A stretch of 64,000 nucleotides of DNA from Takakia lepidozioides (Eukaryota > Streptophyta > Takakiopsida > Takakiales > Takakiaceae), in the NCBI GenBank assembly GCA_030704615.1, contig CM060733.1, positions 42,530,001-42,594,000 on the forward strand. Direction: 5' to 3'. The notes beneath the pieces are model-generated. The model saw nothing but the letters and a program-made list of their open reading frames with translations, searched no databases and was not told the origin of the DNA. The position numbers and the translations under genes were made by a program. Shown here piece by piece: positions 21,198 through 33,670 of the stretch; positions within the stretch are counted from its first letter, which is position 1, and each line of letters begins with the position of its first letter.

Positions 21198-22865
21198 TGT
21201 AGTGTGAATGCAGGGGAGTGACATTACATTTTGGCTTCACCGTTAAGACCCTGCATCACTATAATGGGAGGGCCATCATACCAACTGCAAGAGGGATATA
21301 TCCCTCCATACAGGTAATTTTGTGGGCATACTGTACTCATGCGTTGCCAAAATAAAAATGGCTAAGTTGTGACCATGCATTTTTCATCCATGCGATGAAC
21401 GTTTTCGTCACTGATGCTCAACCTAAAATCCGCGAGGAAGGAAGAACGAAGAGGAAGGTGACGGGCGATTCGTAGCAGCTGCCGCGAGCTGTGGTGTTGA
21501 CAGGGCAGTCTGTGTTGAGAGGTTGTACCTGCGCTGTGGGACTTCGCTTGGTTTAGAGGGCAGCATTAAGTGCCTCTGCTTGGTATTCTGTGTAAAGGGA
21601 AGCGGTGCCGTCTTTCTCGTTGTGATGATCAATTCATGGAGATAGGAGCATGTAAGGAGAGCGGCGCACCACCGCTGCTGCCACTGTCTTGAAGATGACA
21701 GTTATGGGCAGATGAGCAAGCAAGGAGAACGGCCACCTGCCAGAAGCACAAGGAAGAGAATCTGAGCACAATCAATGGAGGCGATAAGGCATGTGGAGTG
21801 CTGGCTGGATGGCAACACAGGTTATCTGTAATCAGGCTTCTAGCTGCCTTTTTGTCTTCTTGCTATAGGTCCATTTCAGTTCTTAAAGAGCTACATGCAT
21901 AGAAGAATAGAGCAATTTAGTTGGCAAACCACAGGATGCTCCATAGGATGATGAGGAGACATCATGGCATGATAAACTCTGGAATCAAGACAAGGAGAAA
22001 AGGTTGTGGTGGCTGCTGACAGGCGATGGTGAGGTGCCATCTCGGCAGGCTGACCCACCGCTTCACTGGAGGATAAAAACAGATAAGTTGGTAGACTGTG
22101 GGCTTCTTCTTTTGGCGGACTTAGAAATCGCTTTTGGTAGATTTAGGACTGCCCTGGTTGTTAAAAGGAAAGGGTGGAGACATGTGATAGAGGAAAGGTT
22201 TTTGGAAATGGAATGGAGACTCTGGACTTCAAACCAGGACATGGAAGGAATGGATACACCTGCCGTCGTAGTGTCAGTAAGAAAAATGAGTGAAGAGAGA
22301 GAGAGAGAGACTGTTGTCACAGAAAACAGAATGGTCACTGTTGTCTTCATTCTTGTTCTTGTTTCAGTGTTGTAAACCTGCACACAATGCTGCGGGGGGG
22401 GGGGGGTAGTGATACACTGGACCCAATGTAGATATAGCTTGTTTGCTTGGAGAGATAACTGAGGGTAAGCTGGAACTGTATGAAAACACAAAAGGGATAA
22501 GGTGTGATTTCAGCATTGCATCAGGATATGAACGACTTAAGCCCTTTTGTTGAAAGAAAAAGAGAGATGTTGGGGTATTCAGGTTGAATCTGAAGAAGGG
22601 ATGAGAGCTGTTTTGGGAAATGGGATCTTTTAAAAGAAAGGGGTAGTGTGAAGGGTTGAGTATTGACGGGGAGAAGAGAGAGAGAGAGATAGAGAGACTG
22701 ATGAAAGGGATGGTTTTGCCTTGTGAGACCAAGGATGACTTCATGGCTGGCTGCACTGGATGCCTGGCGGAGTGTGCATTTGCATTACGTGATAGATGGG
22801 CTGTATGTGAAGAAGTAAGGAGCCTGTAGACATAGACAGAGATAGAGAAACAGACGAGAAAAGGA

Positions 22866-22900
<35 letters not shown>

Positions 22901-23440
22901 GCTGCTCAGCAAAAAGGGTTGATGGGGGGATGGCCAACTTGGGGAGATTGAGATGAAGAAAGCATGAATCCTGAAGGAAAACCAGTGCCCCTGCAGTTTA
23001 TGAAGATCTGAGCTGTCTCCCTCTAAATCTGTGTCACCATTACAAAAAGGGATTTCCGACATGTCACTGCTCAAGGGGGTTCACATTAAGGGTCGTATTC
23101 ACCGCTGCCATTGGGCTGCTTGCATCACATAAAAGATCACGCCAACACTGTTGGCACAGTGAGCATAGGGCAGGCTGTTGCATAGAAGTAGAACCGAGGG
23201 CAAGAACAAACCAAAGACTCCCATCCATGTCTTCTCTTCCGCTGCGGCGTGGATGAGGATTCCGCAAACTCTGATCATGAACGAACCTGAAGGAAAAACC
23301 CATATAGCCTCATGACGATGGTTGGACAGAAAAGAGAACGCTCCTTTCCTTTGCCCTGATACTTCAACAGGGACGAGTAGGAGGAGTACAGATTTAGGAT
23401 TAACCAGAAGGGGATTCACGCCCCTTCTTTTCACACTACA
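21198..23440 (+). repeat. 3' LTR of nested LTR element (full length)
   Basis: 2,243 bases from TGTAGTGTGA to TCACACTACA. It is preceded by a purine-rich run (TTAAAAAGGGAGA, 21,174-21,186) that would serve as the polypurine tract. It contains a run of 12 or so G near 22,395 and a GA tract near 22,866. Confidence 0.88.
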
Positions 23441-25663
23441 AGGAATAGACATAGGGGAATCATCTGGACCTCTCACACCATTAAGATCAGAGAGTACATC
23501 ACCCATACCGGAAGAACTAGAGTTGGATGCCACTCCTTCTTTTTCTTTGCAAGAAAGATTAAGGGAATTGGTACGGGAAGAAGATCAACCACGAGGTGAA
23601 AGATCTGAGGTACATCCTTGGATAAAAGATTTGACAAAAATCTTTGATAAGAGTTGGCATGGAACACCAAAAGCAAGAACTCCAGTTTCTGAAACGGAAG
23701 GTGAAGAAGGAGGAGAGGATGTGGCAGAGCCAACGAAGAGTTCAGACTCTCCAACACCATTGCAGTTGAGTTACATGAGTGAAGAAGAAACCCAAGGGCG
23801 GCAGAACTTGGAGGATGAAAACAAGAAATTGGAAGAGGAAGAGTATGAAGGAGTAGACCCAACAGCTGAGGTTGAGACTACAACCAATACATCCCAACCC
23901 GTTGGACCTGGATCAAGTGGAACACTTGGATCACAGACCAACGAAGGTGTCGGCTCAGGGGGATCAGGCGGGCTGCCTGGATCTGGCTCTGGGGGGACAG
24001 TGGGAAGTAGTGCAACTGAAGCTGGGAATACTGTGAATATCGTGGGGCCAGTACAAAGGAGTGCTCATGGGCCACCACTTGGTGGAAGATCCACCACAAC
24101 AACAACAGGTCCTGAAGGACCAGCACCAGCAAGGGTGCCAGCACCTGTCAGTGGGTCGAAGGTAGGGCCACAGATGGCGTTACAACCAACACGGGCAAAA
24201 CCACCTTTTCCAATATATTCAGGAAAAGGGGATCCCGATGTACACATTAGCCAATTTGAGCACATGTGTATTGTGAACAATGAGAATGGCGATGATGCCA
24301 AGATGAGATTGTTTCCTTGTTCACTTATCAAGAAAGCAAGTGAATGGTATGCAAGATTCCCTGATAACCTGGAATGGCTTGAATACAACATTCCGAAATA
24401 GGTTCAGGACAAGTAAAACTGAGGATGAAGTGTATGGAAGTTTACAACAGTTAAAGCAAAAGAAGCATGAAACTGTTGAGGAGTATATGGAAAAAATGGA
24501 ATTGATGATGAAAAAGCTGGCTGCTGTACTAGCACCAGGTTTATAGAAGACTTGGTTTGTGAGTGGACTAAGACCAGAGTTGCAAAAGAAAGTGGATATG
24601 TTATCCTATAATACAGTGGATGAGGCATTTGAAACAGCGAACAAAATTGAGCAATTGGGAATGCTCAGGAGAGTGAAAAAGGATGATGAGGACTCTGAGG
24701 ATGAGTCAGATGAGGAAGAAGAGCAGGAGCTGAAAAGGAAGAGTAAGAGGAAGGAAAAGTTGAAGAGGGATAACTATGAGAAAAGATTAGAAGAAATCTT
24801 TGAAGAAGTATGCCACAGAGGCTGTAACACATTGGAGGAAGGGTGTTTGGTGTGCAAAGTGCCAGAATGAAGGCCATACTGAATGCCACATGAAGGAGAA
24901 ACATTGTACTATCTATCAGATGGATAACCATTCTACTGAGAATTGTTACTACAACAGAAGGACAGCTGCAAGAGAACCTAGGCAAGTAAGGGTGCATCAA
25001 GTGCAGCCCCAGCCAAGAAGAAACATTGATCAGGACCACTATGGTAGGCCCGGTGGTTATAACAATGGTATGGAAGGGAGAGATAATTCAAGAGGGAATT
25101 ACCAAGGAAATTCTAGGGGCAACTATCAGGGTAATCCAAGGGGGAATTACCGGGGGGTGCTATTCCGTGAGGCCGGAGGCGTGAGCCTGTGAGCCCAGGA
25201 AAGCGTGAGCCCAGCACAGGCTCATGCCACGTCAGCATGCAAACAATGCCTATTTCCGCGGATGTCACCTATTTCCAAGTGGTGTCATCTATTTCCGCGG
25301 GTTGATGTGGGTAGAATTGAGAATGCCTAAACAGTTTTTGATGAGGTGGACTTCACCGTGATGGATTCACCAACCATTCTTCTAGCAGGAATAGTTTGGG
25401 GACCAACTAGCAAATGATGCGAGAATGCTCTACATGAACCAAAGTGGTTTGTTTGTTTTCGCAATGTACTCCAGTCTGTGAGGTCCACAAAACATCAAAT
25501 AGATTGAAGGAACAATCCAGGCAGTCCATGCAACCCCCATCTCCAATAATAGTTTGTAACCATGAATGTGAATTCCAGGCACACATTGCAAACAGGACAA
25601 CAAGGACACACAACCATCCCATTTCAAATTTGGCCCAGAATTAAACCAAAAGAAAACTTCATA

Positions 25664-28600
25664 TCAAGTGTCGCAGTCATCACAATCAGTGTCCACCTCT
25701 TGTGCTATGTCATCTACAAAGATTCTGGCCCCAACACCACGTGTTCTACGAAGGCCGTCGTAAGGTGGACTCAGAGTGCCATGAACGGACATGCTTGCTG
25801 CGAGTGCCTCCGCATAGACAGGTAGCACGCAAGACCGAGGAGGACTGCAAACAAGTCCAAATAGGTGTGATAGCCCTGGAGGGCAAGTGGAAGCACGCGG
25901 ACTCCTGCACATGTCCACAAAACCCCATTTTTAACACAATGATGCAATGCACAAGTCCAACAAAGAGGATGTCTCCCATGTGCACTTTGCCTGAAGAACA
26001 GCGACTCTCGATATTGAAACAACAATGAAAGCATGCACAGGTTGAACTTACTCACAGGCAAAGTCGGAGTCCAGCTCCTTGTCAGAAGTCTCCTCTGTAT
26101 CAGTATCAACAGGACGGGGCTTCAGAAGGACTTGAGAAGTGTGTCCACCCAAACCCATCAGGAGGTTCTTGTAAATCTCAGCATCCCCTTCAATCCCAAA
26201 GACATGTCGCGCACTGGCCTTGCAAGCGTGGTAAGAAGCACCTGCAGTGGAATAGAATGAATGAAGAAGACATTGAAGACACATTCGGAATGGTGGGAAG
26301 TGCTGAAAGTGCAAGCTCAATCAAACCTCATGAAATGTGAATGTTGAAGAGAGGAACCTGTGCCCATTGACAAATCCAGAACTCTGGCGTCTGTGTAGGT
26401 GCAGCACTCCACAATCGTTTGAATGAAAGCCGGACTCCTCTCCCTCGCCCCTCTCCAAGGAACCCCATCCCCCCTTCGCAAGCACACGTTGCTGTCGACG
26501 TAGTTGTGATGCATGTCATCCGTGGGGGGATCTGTCCTGTCATCTATGAACTTGGCCCCATGAGTGATGGCAAACTCGGTAATGCCGGCCGGAGTCGTTT
26601 GTGGATGCACCCGGACGAGACAAACAGCTTCAAACAGACGAGTCTGCGAACATGACATCCACAAGGAACTAAGAAGCAAAAAAAAATCGGGCCCCTACAT
26701 ATGAGTTTGAGCGACCTATACAACCCCATCGGAGAACAACCAAGAAGAGGAAGAAGAAGGCAAACTCACCATCTCTCCCGGGCGATCCCCCTTCGTAAGG
26801 TACATGCTGTTCACACAATTCCATGTCTTCACGACTCTCATGCCCGAGGCTTTCAAATAGCTGGAAAGTGCACGGCGACACCGACCGTCGATGGACTGGA
26901 TGAGCACCAAAACACCTGCATCGGACAGGAAGAAGTTGCAAAAGGAGAAAACCCACCGCCAGTAGCGCTCATCAAAAGCATTCCAACCCGGACAAGCACC
27001 CGATGGAGGGATATCCGGGACTGCCAACCCATCAGGGATGTCCAAGATGATGAGTTCGGCTGCATATGGCTTCTCCTTCCCGTTCACCCAGGATTTGGTC
27101 ATTTTAGCCTGCAAACAAAAATACAATGGAATTCTCACAAGTTTAGAAACGATCCATGCCCACAGCAGACAAAAACAACAGAAGCCACAGAACCCAAAGA
27201 GAACACGCACCGTGCTGAGGAACTGCACAATCCTGTCCCACACTGGTGATGGCTCGCCCTTGTAATCAGATTTCTTCGACTCCATCATGGCAAGGAACCC
27301 GACGTTGGCCATCTCCAACCTGGTTGGGCGAATGACCCTCGTGGGATGTTCCACTGCATGGTACGGGTCCTTGGGATCAACCACCCCCTTGTTTTTTCTC
27401 CCGGATCCCCTACCATGCGGTGGAGTCTGCTGGACATGCTCCACAGGGCCAATATCTGCAACACTTCCCTGCCCTTGTGCCACCTTCCCTCTACCCCTTC
27501 CCTTCCCCACAACACCAGCAACATCTTTTCCCTTTGCCTTTCTTCCTCTACCTGGGGTATCGTGAGCGGGAGGCTCCTTCTCTGCAAGAGTCCTCAAATT
27601 TCGTTCATGAATGTCGAGGTCGGCTGCTGCGGCAGTGGCTGCAATACGGTCATTCTCTCTCCTCAAAGACACCTCTGGAGCTGGGGTCTCAGAAGGAGGG
27701 CAATCCAAATACCAACCACAAGAAGAAAGATGGTCTGGGCCCCAGTCATGCAAGATCCCAGTAGTGAACATGGTCTGGTTGCCAGCAGGGACAAGCCACA
27801 GGTCCACGAAATCTGGATGTTTGTCCAGGCAATTCTCTTCCAGGAGAACAAACTTTATGTACCTGCAGCAACAGAGACAGCCTCATTTTACAATGGAAAT
27901 ATTGTGTGGCAACTTTTCCATCACACCAGGAAGACCCCCTTAAACAGTATGCCACACAACACATTGCAACCACAACACAAATAAGTAGTGCAAGAGTGTG
28001 CACCTGTAAAGGCATCGTTTCCAGGCTTCCTCTCCTTTTTCTTGCTGGTCCAGCTCATTTGTTCGACTGATGCCACCCTCCTTGCTGAACTCTCTAAAGA
28101 AACAAGAGTGCCACACTGTGGCTCTCCATTTCCTCATGTATGCTTCGAAGGACACCTTCGGTGCTATCATACTGATGCCATAGTCAGCCAGTTGAGTATG
28201 CAGAACCGATCTGGCCCTTTCTTCCAACTGCAAAACAATACAAATGCAAGAATGAAACCAAAAGCAATCACAGCGAATGTAAGAGGCAATAGAAAGATAA
28301 GGACAGGAAAAGAGAAAAGACAGTGACACAGGGAAGGACATCACACCTGGCTCCAGTAAGTGGCCTTGTGAAGCCAGGTGTCCAGCACATTGTCACTGAC
28401 AGGAATGACACGCTGGGTCTTCTTCTCTTTCTCCGGCCTTGGGAACATGTGGGTATCCCTAACTGTGGGATCGGAGTTCCATATCTGCAGCCACTTCACC
28501 TTTTGTTCTGGAGACACAACGGCGGTAGACAGCCTGTGCAACTTCTCCTGGGCCATTTCTGGCTTGCCTGGCTTGTTATAATGGTTTTTTATCTCCAGGA

Positions 28601-31600
28601 GAAACTGCGGTCCGAATGATGGGTCGGCAATTCTCAACTGCTTCACGAAAGCACTCATTATAGTCCTTCTTGTAGCGGTCATCTCTTTCTGGATGCGACT
28701 CTCAACCCCCTTTGCTGTCCTTCTCTCCTCAGGGGTAGAGCTGTAGTATTCCAGTTTGCCACGCTCCCCTGCATCTGCAATGTCTTGCTGCAAGGGAATG
28801 CAAGAGAGTTGCATCAGCACAAGGTCAAGGGAAACAAACAGAAACAAACATGTGGAATATGGAAGACCAGATGAAGGAAGATGTATCTCACCGTGTACAT
28901 GTACTCCATGAAAGCCTCACGGGTCAACGAGTACCACGTTTCCGATGTCTTGGAGCTTTCGCACTTCTTGTACATCTCTGCTGAAAGGATGGTCTTGAAG
29001 TTGGTCAAGGGCATCTGCCCTATCCTTTGTATCCTATACAGTGTGTGAACCAAACTCGTTTTGACATGCGATGTCTCCGTTCCTCTGCAGAATGATATCT
29101 GTAAGTCAGAATGAAATTCAAGGTCTTCAATCAAAGAAGAACGGAACCACAAGTGGAACATGTAGAATGAGAAACCAACCTGTTCACATCATTCATTGCC
29201 GTCAGAAGACCCATCATGTTCCCGTCACAATCCAGCACCATCGATCGAACAGAGTAATGCCACTCTTCCTCTGTGAGTGCAGCCTCCCAATGACAGCCAT
29301 CCATGCAAGCAAGCGGTGGTTCCCATCCCAAACGTGAAACATCTTTCCCGAGAATGCCTGGGTGGAAGGTTTCCTGGAGAGAAGAAGTTCGAAGGATTCG
29401 TTCAGCTGTCTCCAAATGGGGTCCCAGGAGTCCACGATTGACTGATCCACGAGGAGCTCATTACCTTTGGAATCCCTAGTAGAAACGTAAAAGACTGCGG
29501 ATCCATCCAAATACCCATGCACAAACTCGGCCTCCAGCTTGAGAATGTCCTTGACGAGGGTGTACGAACGACGGGCATGGAAACCAACCTACACAGGGGA
29601 ATCTTCAACCTCCCACCCGGGGCAAGCATACTTTGCACCACAAGCTGAGAGTTTACCTTCTGACCCCCCAGCATCTCAGCGGCTTTGCTTTCATAGAACT
29701 CATCGTCCACATCAACAATTATCTCCTTCTCCTGACCCGAAGGAACCTCATCTGCCACACTTTGCATCTTCTCCTGCAGGGTTGTTCATTCAACTTGATA
29801 TTAGAGAGGCATGAAACGTCGGCTTAGGCATGAAAAAGTGGGCTCAAAGAGTGTGCGTTGACGCACAGTATTTTAAGCTGCCGGGTAAGTGTACATTGAC
29901 CCTCACAGACATGTCCTATGTTGCCGAATTCCACAGAAATAGACAATGTAAAAGTGGGCTCAAACAGTGTGCGTTGACGCACACTGTTTCACTTGCCATG
30001 TAAATGATCATTGAACATCTACTTGTGCCAGGTAAGTGTTCATTGTAAACTCCAAGATATGCGGCCGATTTTGGATGAAAAAAGTGAAAGGGTGAGTTCG
30101 AACAGTGTGACATGTACACCTCAAACAGTGTGCGTTGGCGCACACTGTTTGAGCTGCCACTGAATGGTTATTTCATCATTATAAACCGGCCCTGGAAGTC
30201 CGAATTTAACACCAAAAAAGCAGTGACATGTTCAGCTCAAACAGTGTGCGTTGGCGCACACTGTTTGAGCTGCCACTGAATGGTTATTTCATCATCATAA
30301 ACGTGCCCTGGAAGTCCGAATTTAACACCAAAAAAGCAGTGACATGTACAGCTCAAACAGTGTGCGTTGGCGCACACTGTTTGAGCTGCCACTGAATGGT
30401 TATTTCATCCTCAGAAACGTGCCCTAAATGCCGAATTTCAATCGGAAAAAACACTTACATGTTCACCTCAAACAGTGTGCGTTGGCGCACACTGTTTGAG
30501 CTGCCACTGAATGGTTATTTCATCATCATAAACCTGCCCTGGAAGTCCAAATTTAACACCAAAAAAGCAGTGACATGTACAGCTCAAACAGTGTGCGTTG
30601 GCGCACACTGTTTGAGCTGCCACTGAATGGTTATTTCATCCTCAGAAACGTGCCCTAAATGCCAAATTTCAATCGGAAAAAACACTTACATGTTCACCTC
30701 AAACAGTGTGCGTTGGCGCACACTGTTTGAGCTGCCACTGAATGGTTATTTCATCATAATAAACCTGCCCTGGAAGTCCGAATTTAACACCAAAAAAGCA
30801 GTGACATGTATAGTTCAAACAGTGTGCGTTGGCGCACACTGCTTGAGCTGCCACTGAATGGTTATTTCATCCTCAGAAACGTGCCCTAAATGCCGAATTT
30901 AACACCAAAAAAGCAGTAACATGTTCAGCTCAAACAGTGTGCGTTGGCGCACACTGTTTGAGCTGCCACTGAATATTTATTTCATCATCATAAACCGGCC
31001 CTTGAAGTCCAAATTTAACACCAAAAAAGCAGTGACATGTTCAGCTCAAACAGTGTGCGTTGGCGCACACTGTTTGAGCTGCCACTGAATGGTTATTTCA
31101 TCCTCAGAAACGTGCCCTAGATGCCGAATTTCAATCAGAAAAAACACTTACATGTTCAGCTCAAACAGTGTGCGTTGGCGCACACTGTTTGAGCTGCCAC
31201 TGAATGGTTATTTCATCATCATAAACCTGCCTTGGAAGTCCGAATTTAACACCAAAAAAGCAGTGACATGTACAGCTCAAACAGTGTGCGTTGGCGCACA
31301 CTGTTTGAGCTGCCACTGAATGGTTATTTCATCCTCAGAAACGTGCCCGAAATGCCGAATTTAACACCAAAAAAGCAGTGACATGTTCAGCTCAAACAGT
31401 GTGCGTTGGCGCACACTGTTTGAGCTGCCACTGAATGGTTATTTCATCCTCAGAAACGTGCCCTAAATGCCGAATTTCAATCGGAAAAAACACTTACATG
31501 TTCACCTCAAACAGTGTGCGTTGGCGCACACTGTTTGAGCTGCCACTGAATGGTTATTTCATCCTCAGAAACGTGCCCTAAATGCCGAATTTCAATCGGA

Positions 31601-32946
31601 AAAAACACTTACATGTTCAGCTCAAACAGTGTGCGCCAACGCACACTGTTTGAGCTGCCACTGAATGGTTATTTCATCCTCAGAAATGTGCCCTAAATGC
31701 CAAATTTCAATCGGAAAAAACACTTACATGTTCAGCTCAAACAGTGTGCGTTGGCGCACACTGTTTGAGCTGCCACTGAATGGTTATTTCATCATCATAA
31801 ACCTGCCCTGGAAGTCCGAATTTCAATCGGAAAAAACACTTACATGTTCAGCTCAAACAGTGTGCGTTGGCGCACACTGTTTGAGCTGCCACTGAATGGT
31901 TATTTCATCATCATAAACCTGCCGTGGAAGTCCGAATTTCAATCTGAAAAAACACTTACATGTTCAGCTCAAACAGTGTGCGCCAACGCACACTGTTTGA
32001 GCTGCCACTGAATGGTTATTTCGTCATCATAAACGTGCCCTAAAGGGCGAATTCAACACGGACAAAACCGTGACATGTAGAGCTCAAACAGTGTGCGCCA
32101 ATGCACACTGTTTGAGTTGCCACTGAAGGGTTCTGTCGTCCTGACATACATATCCTTGAAAACCGATATCGAGACGGAAACAGCAGTGAAATGTTCAGCT
32201 CAACTGTCTCTGATTGAGCTTGCAATTTGGGTTGTATTGAACCTGCTGTAGTGCCCAAGTTTGGGCGTTTCGCACCTGATCAATCAACCAAATTGGTAGG
32301 CCCAAACAGTGTGCGTTGCCGCACACTATTTGGGCTTCCAGTTTGCGGTGCTTTCAGCTTGGTGCAGATTGGTGCTGTGTGGGCTATATTCATATCAGCA
32401 ACGAAACACAAATGTGGGTCTTAAAGATTTCACCTTTTTCTTGGCTGCTCCAGAAGACTCCCCAATTGCCGGGGACCCTTTGCGCTTCGGGCTGCTCTCT
32501 GCGCCGAGCGTGTACGTGAGCCTCTCCCCCTTCCTCTTTCCCGCAGGCAGACTCCTCGTGAGGCCACCTTCAACATCCTCTTCCATCTCGTCTGTCTCTC
32601 CCTCAGATGCGGTGTCCTCTTCATCTGTTCTTGGAACTATGGCGGGCTGCTGTTCTTCTGCTGATTCCTGCTCCTCCATCGCCACACTTTTCTCTACTCC
32701 CTCTTCTACCTTCTTTTCCTCTTCGTCCACTCTTTCCATCCTCATTCTATCTCTGGCTCTATTCCTGTTTCTAGAGCTCGTGAAGTATAGTGACTTCCTT
32801 CTCTTCCTCCTCCGCTGGAAACAAGGGCTCCCCACGATGCCTCTAGAGCTCTCCAGTTTGACGTTTGTAACAAGTGCTGCTATGGCATGTAACCAAAATC
32901 GAAATTGGACGTTGTCAACCATATTTGGATGCGGGAATTCATCCAT
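25664..32946 (-). pseudogene. ParB-like / beta-type DNA methylase gene of element 2 (spliced)
   Basis: The same gene type as at 6,751-10,814. Exon 1 (about 32,436-32,946) is basic then acidic (RRRKRRKSLYF). It ends at an AAG|GTGA donor, and the next acceptor is CTGCAG at about 29,780, so intron 1 is about 2.6 kb and holds the whole palindrome array. The ParB-like part is IPLCRLVSMPVVR (about 29,580), FYVSTRD and GKMFHVWDGNHRLLAW (about 29,330). Helical exons cover 27,990-29,110. The next exon (26,716-27,807) has AT-hook-like GRGRKAKGK and KGRGRGK, then, after an intron at about 27,110-27,210, motif IV-like ELIILDIPDG. Motif I is VLDLSMGTG (about 26,375); it splices to ASYHACKASARHVFGIEGDAEIY, with acceptor at about 26,243. 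GIEGD fits the acidic motif II. One-base shifts near 29,557 and 29,310 break the ParB-like part. The likely activity is amino-group DNA methylation; the target is unknown. Confidence 0.72.
29838..32330. repeat. Palindrome array 2, 115.5-bp period
   Basis: Arms GCTCAAACAGTGTGCG and its complement flank a 4-base centre, usually TTGG. GTGTGCG starts at 29,851, 29,967, 30,128, 30,244, 30,360, 30,475, 30,591, 30,706, 30,822, 30,937, 31,053, 31,168, 31,284, 31,399, 31,514, 31,629, 31,744, 31,860, 31,976, 32,091 and 32,309. From 30,128 to 32,091 the 17 intervals are all 115 or 116 (mean 115.5). The spacer alternates between two related types (TTTAACACCAAAAAAGC and TTTCAATCGGAAAAAAC). The plus-strand 76-codon ORFs here are repeat artefacts. 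Confidence 0.97.
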
Positions 32947-33670
32947 TCCGTCGTCTCCATATTATCCAAGCAATAAAGCGCTAGAAAAATAGTACATCCG
33001 TTGCATGCACTAGCGATATATGTCAGATGTACTGCGCCGCCTGCCAATACACCGCGGCCTTCTTGCTTTCTTTCAAATTCGGATGTGCCATAGAAATCTA
33101 ATGCTAGTTCATTTTCGAGCAGTTGTTGCAGATCCGCAATAATTGTTATGCTTCACATATGCATCCACGTGTGTTGTACTGCCTACCCTGTGGTTTGCAT
33201 TTTACCATTATCGTCGCCATGGGATCATTCGGCATAAAGGGTTCTGTCGGATACGACCATGTCTGCCACGCATTCGTGCGAGGTATCTTCTGCAGTGTCA
33301 GTGTTTGTGCTGTGCTCTTCTGCCACAACACAACCTCATGACATTTGTGGTCTTCCTGTTTACTGCTCTCCAGGGTTGTTGCCGTCTTTTCATAATGGTT
33401 GGTTTCATGTCGTTTTCAGTGTTTGTTTTCATCCATAAACAGCACGGCTTCTTGTAGTATTTCAAAACAGTTTTTCTGGTTAGTGCCTCTTGGCGTTGCT
33501 GTTTCCGAAATGAAGGTGCATCTCATCCCTACATCCTTTGCATGCATCACCTGCAACCTTTGGATTGGAGCTACCCTTGTTGACCTCGGTTTGCTTGTCT
33601 TAATACCCCCTTCGGTAATTGCGGGCTATCAGTTCGAGGATTCCGCAACTTTCGTTCAGTGAGGGAAAAC

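Larger units (their letters stand above)
16028..23440 (+). mobile_element. Gag-only LTR retrotransposon with captured PPR sequence, nested in Ty3-A gag
   Basis: Starts TGTAGTGTGA and ends TCACACTACA, so its termini are 10-bp inverted repeats. It interrupts the gag reading GAGAGAGGAATAGAC, with a 4-bp AGGA target duplication. It has two LTRs (16,028-17,407 and 21,198-23,440), an initiator-Met primer site, one gag-like ORF and a PPR-bearing ORF. There is no protease, reverse transcriptase or integrase. It is therefore a non-autonomous, LARD-like element that would need another element's enzymes. Confidence 0.85.
15935..25153 (+). pseudogene. Ty3-A gag, interrupted by a nested LTR element
   Basis: Gag starts at ATG 15,935 (MSDEREARLQRYSAKRES). 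It is split after codon 31 by the insertion 16,028-23,440, and continues in the same frame at 23,441 (IDIGESSGP). Ty3-B shows the uninterrupted join at 49,896-50,010. Next come a long acidic and Gly-rich linker and a capsid core at 24,180-24,660: FPIYSGKGDPDVHISQFE, then ASEWYARF, then EEYMEKMELMMKKL. An acidic-basic stretch follows, with a first zinc-binding region (CAKCQNEGHTECHM) near 24,855. RGNYQGN repeats then run up to the element 2 insertion at 25,153. Stops after NIPK (24,401) and APGL (24,546) and a frame change near 24,860 break it. The tail resumes at 37,631. Confidence 0.85.

Noticed and set aside
30396-31895. Repeated 76-codon plus-strand ORFs
   Set aside because: Each is two units of the 115.5-bp array; no start context or independent conservation.
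32309-32992. 227-codon plus-strand ORF, Ser/Leu-rich
   Set aside because: Shadow of the minus-strand basic exon 1 that matches element 1.
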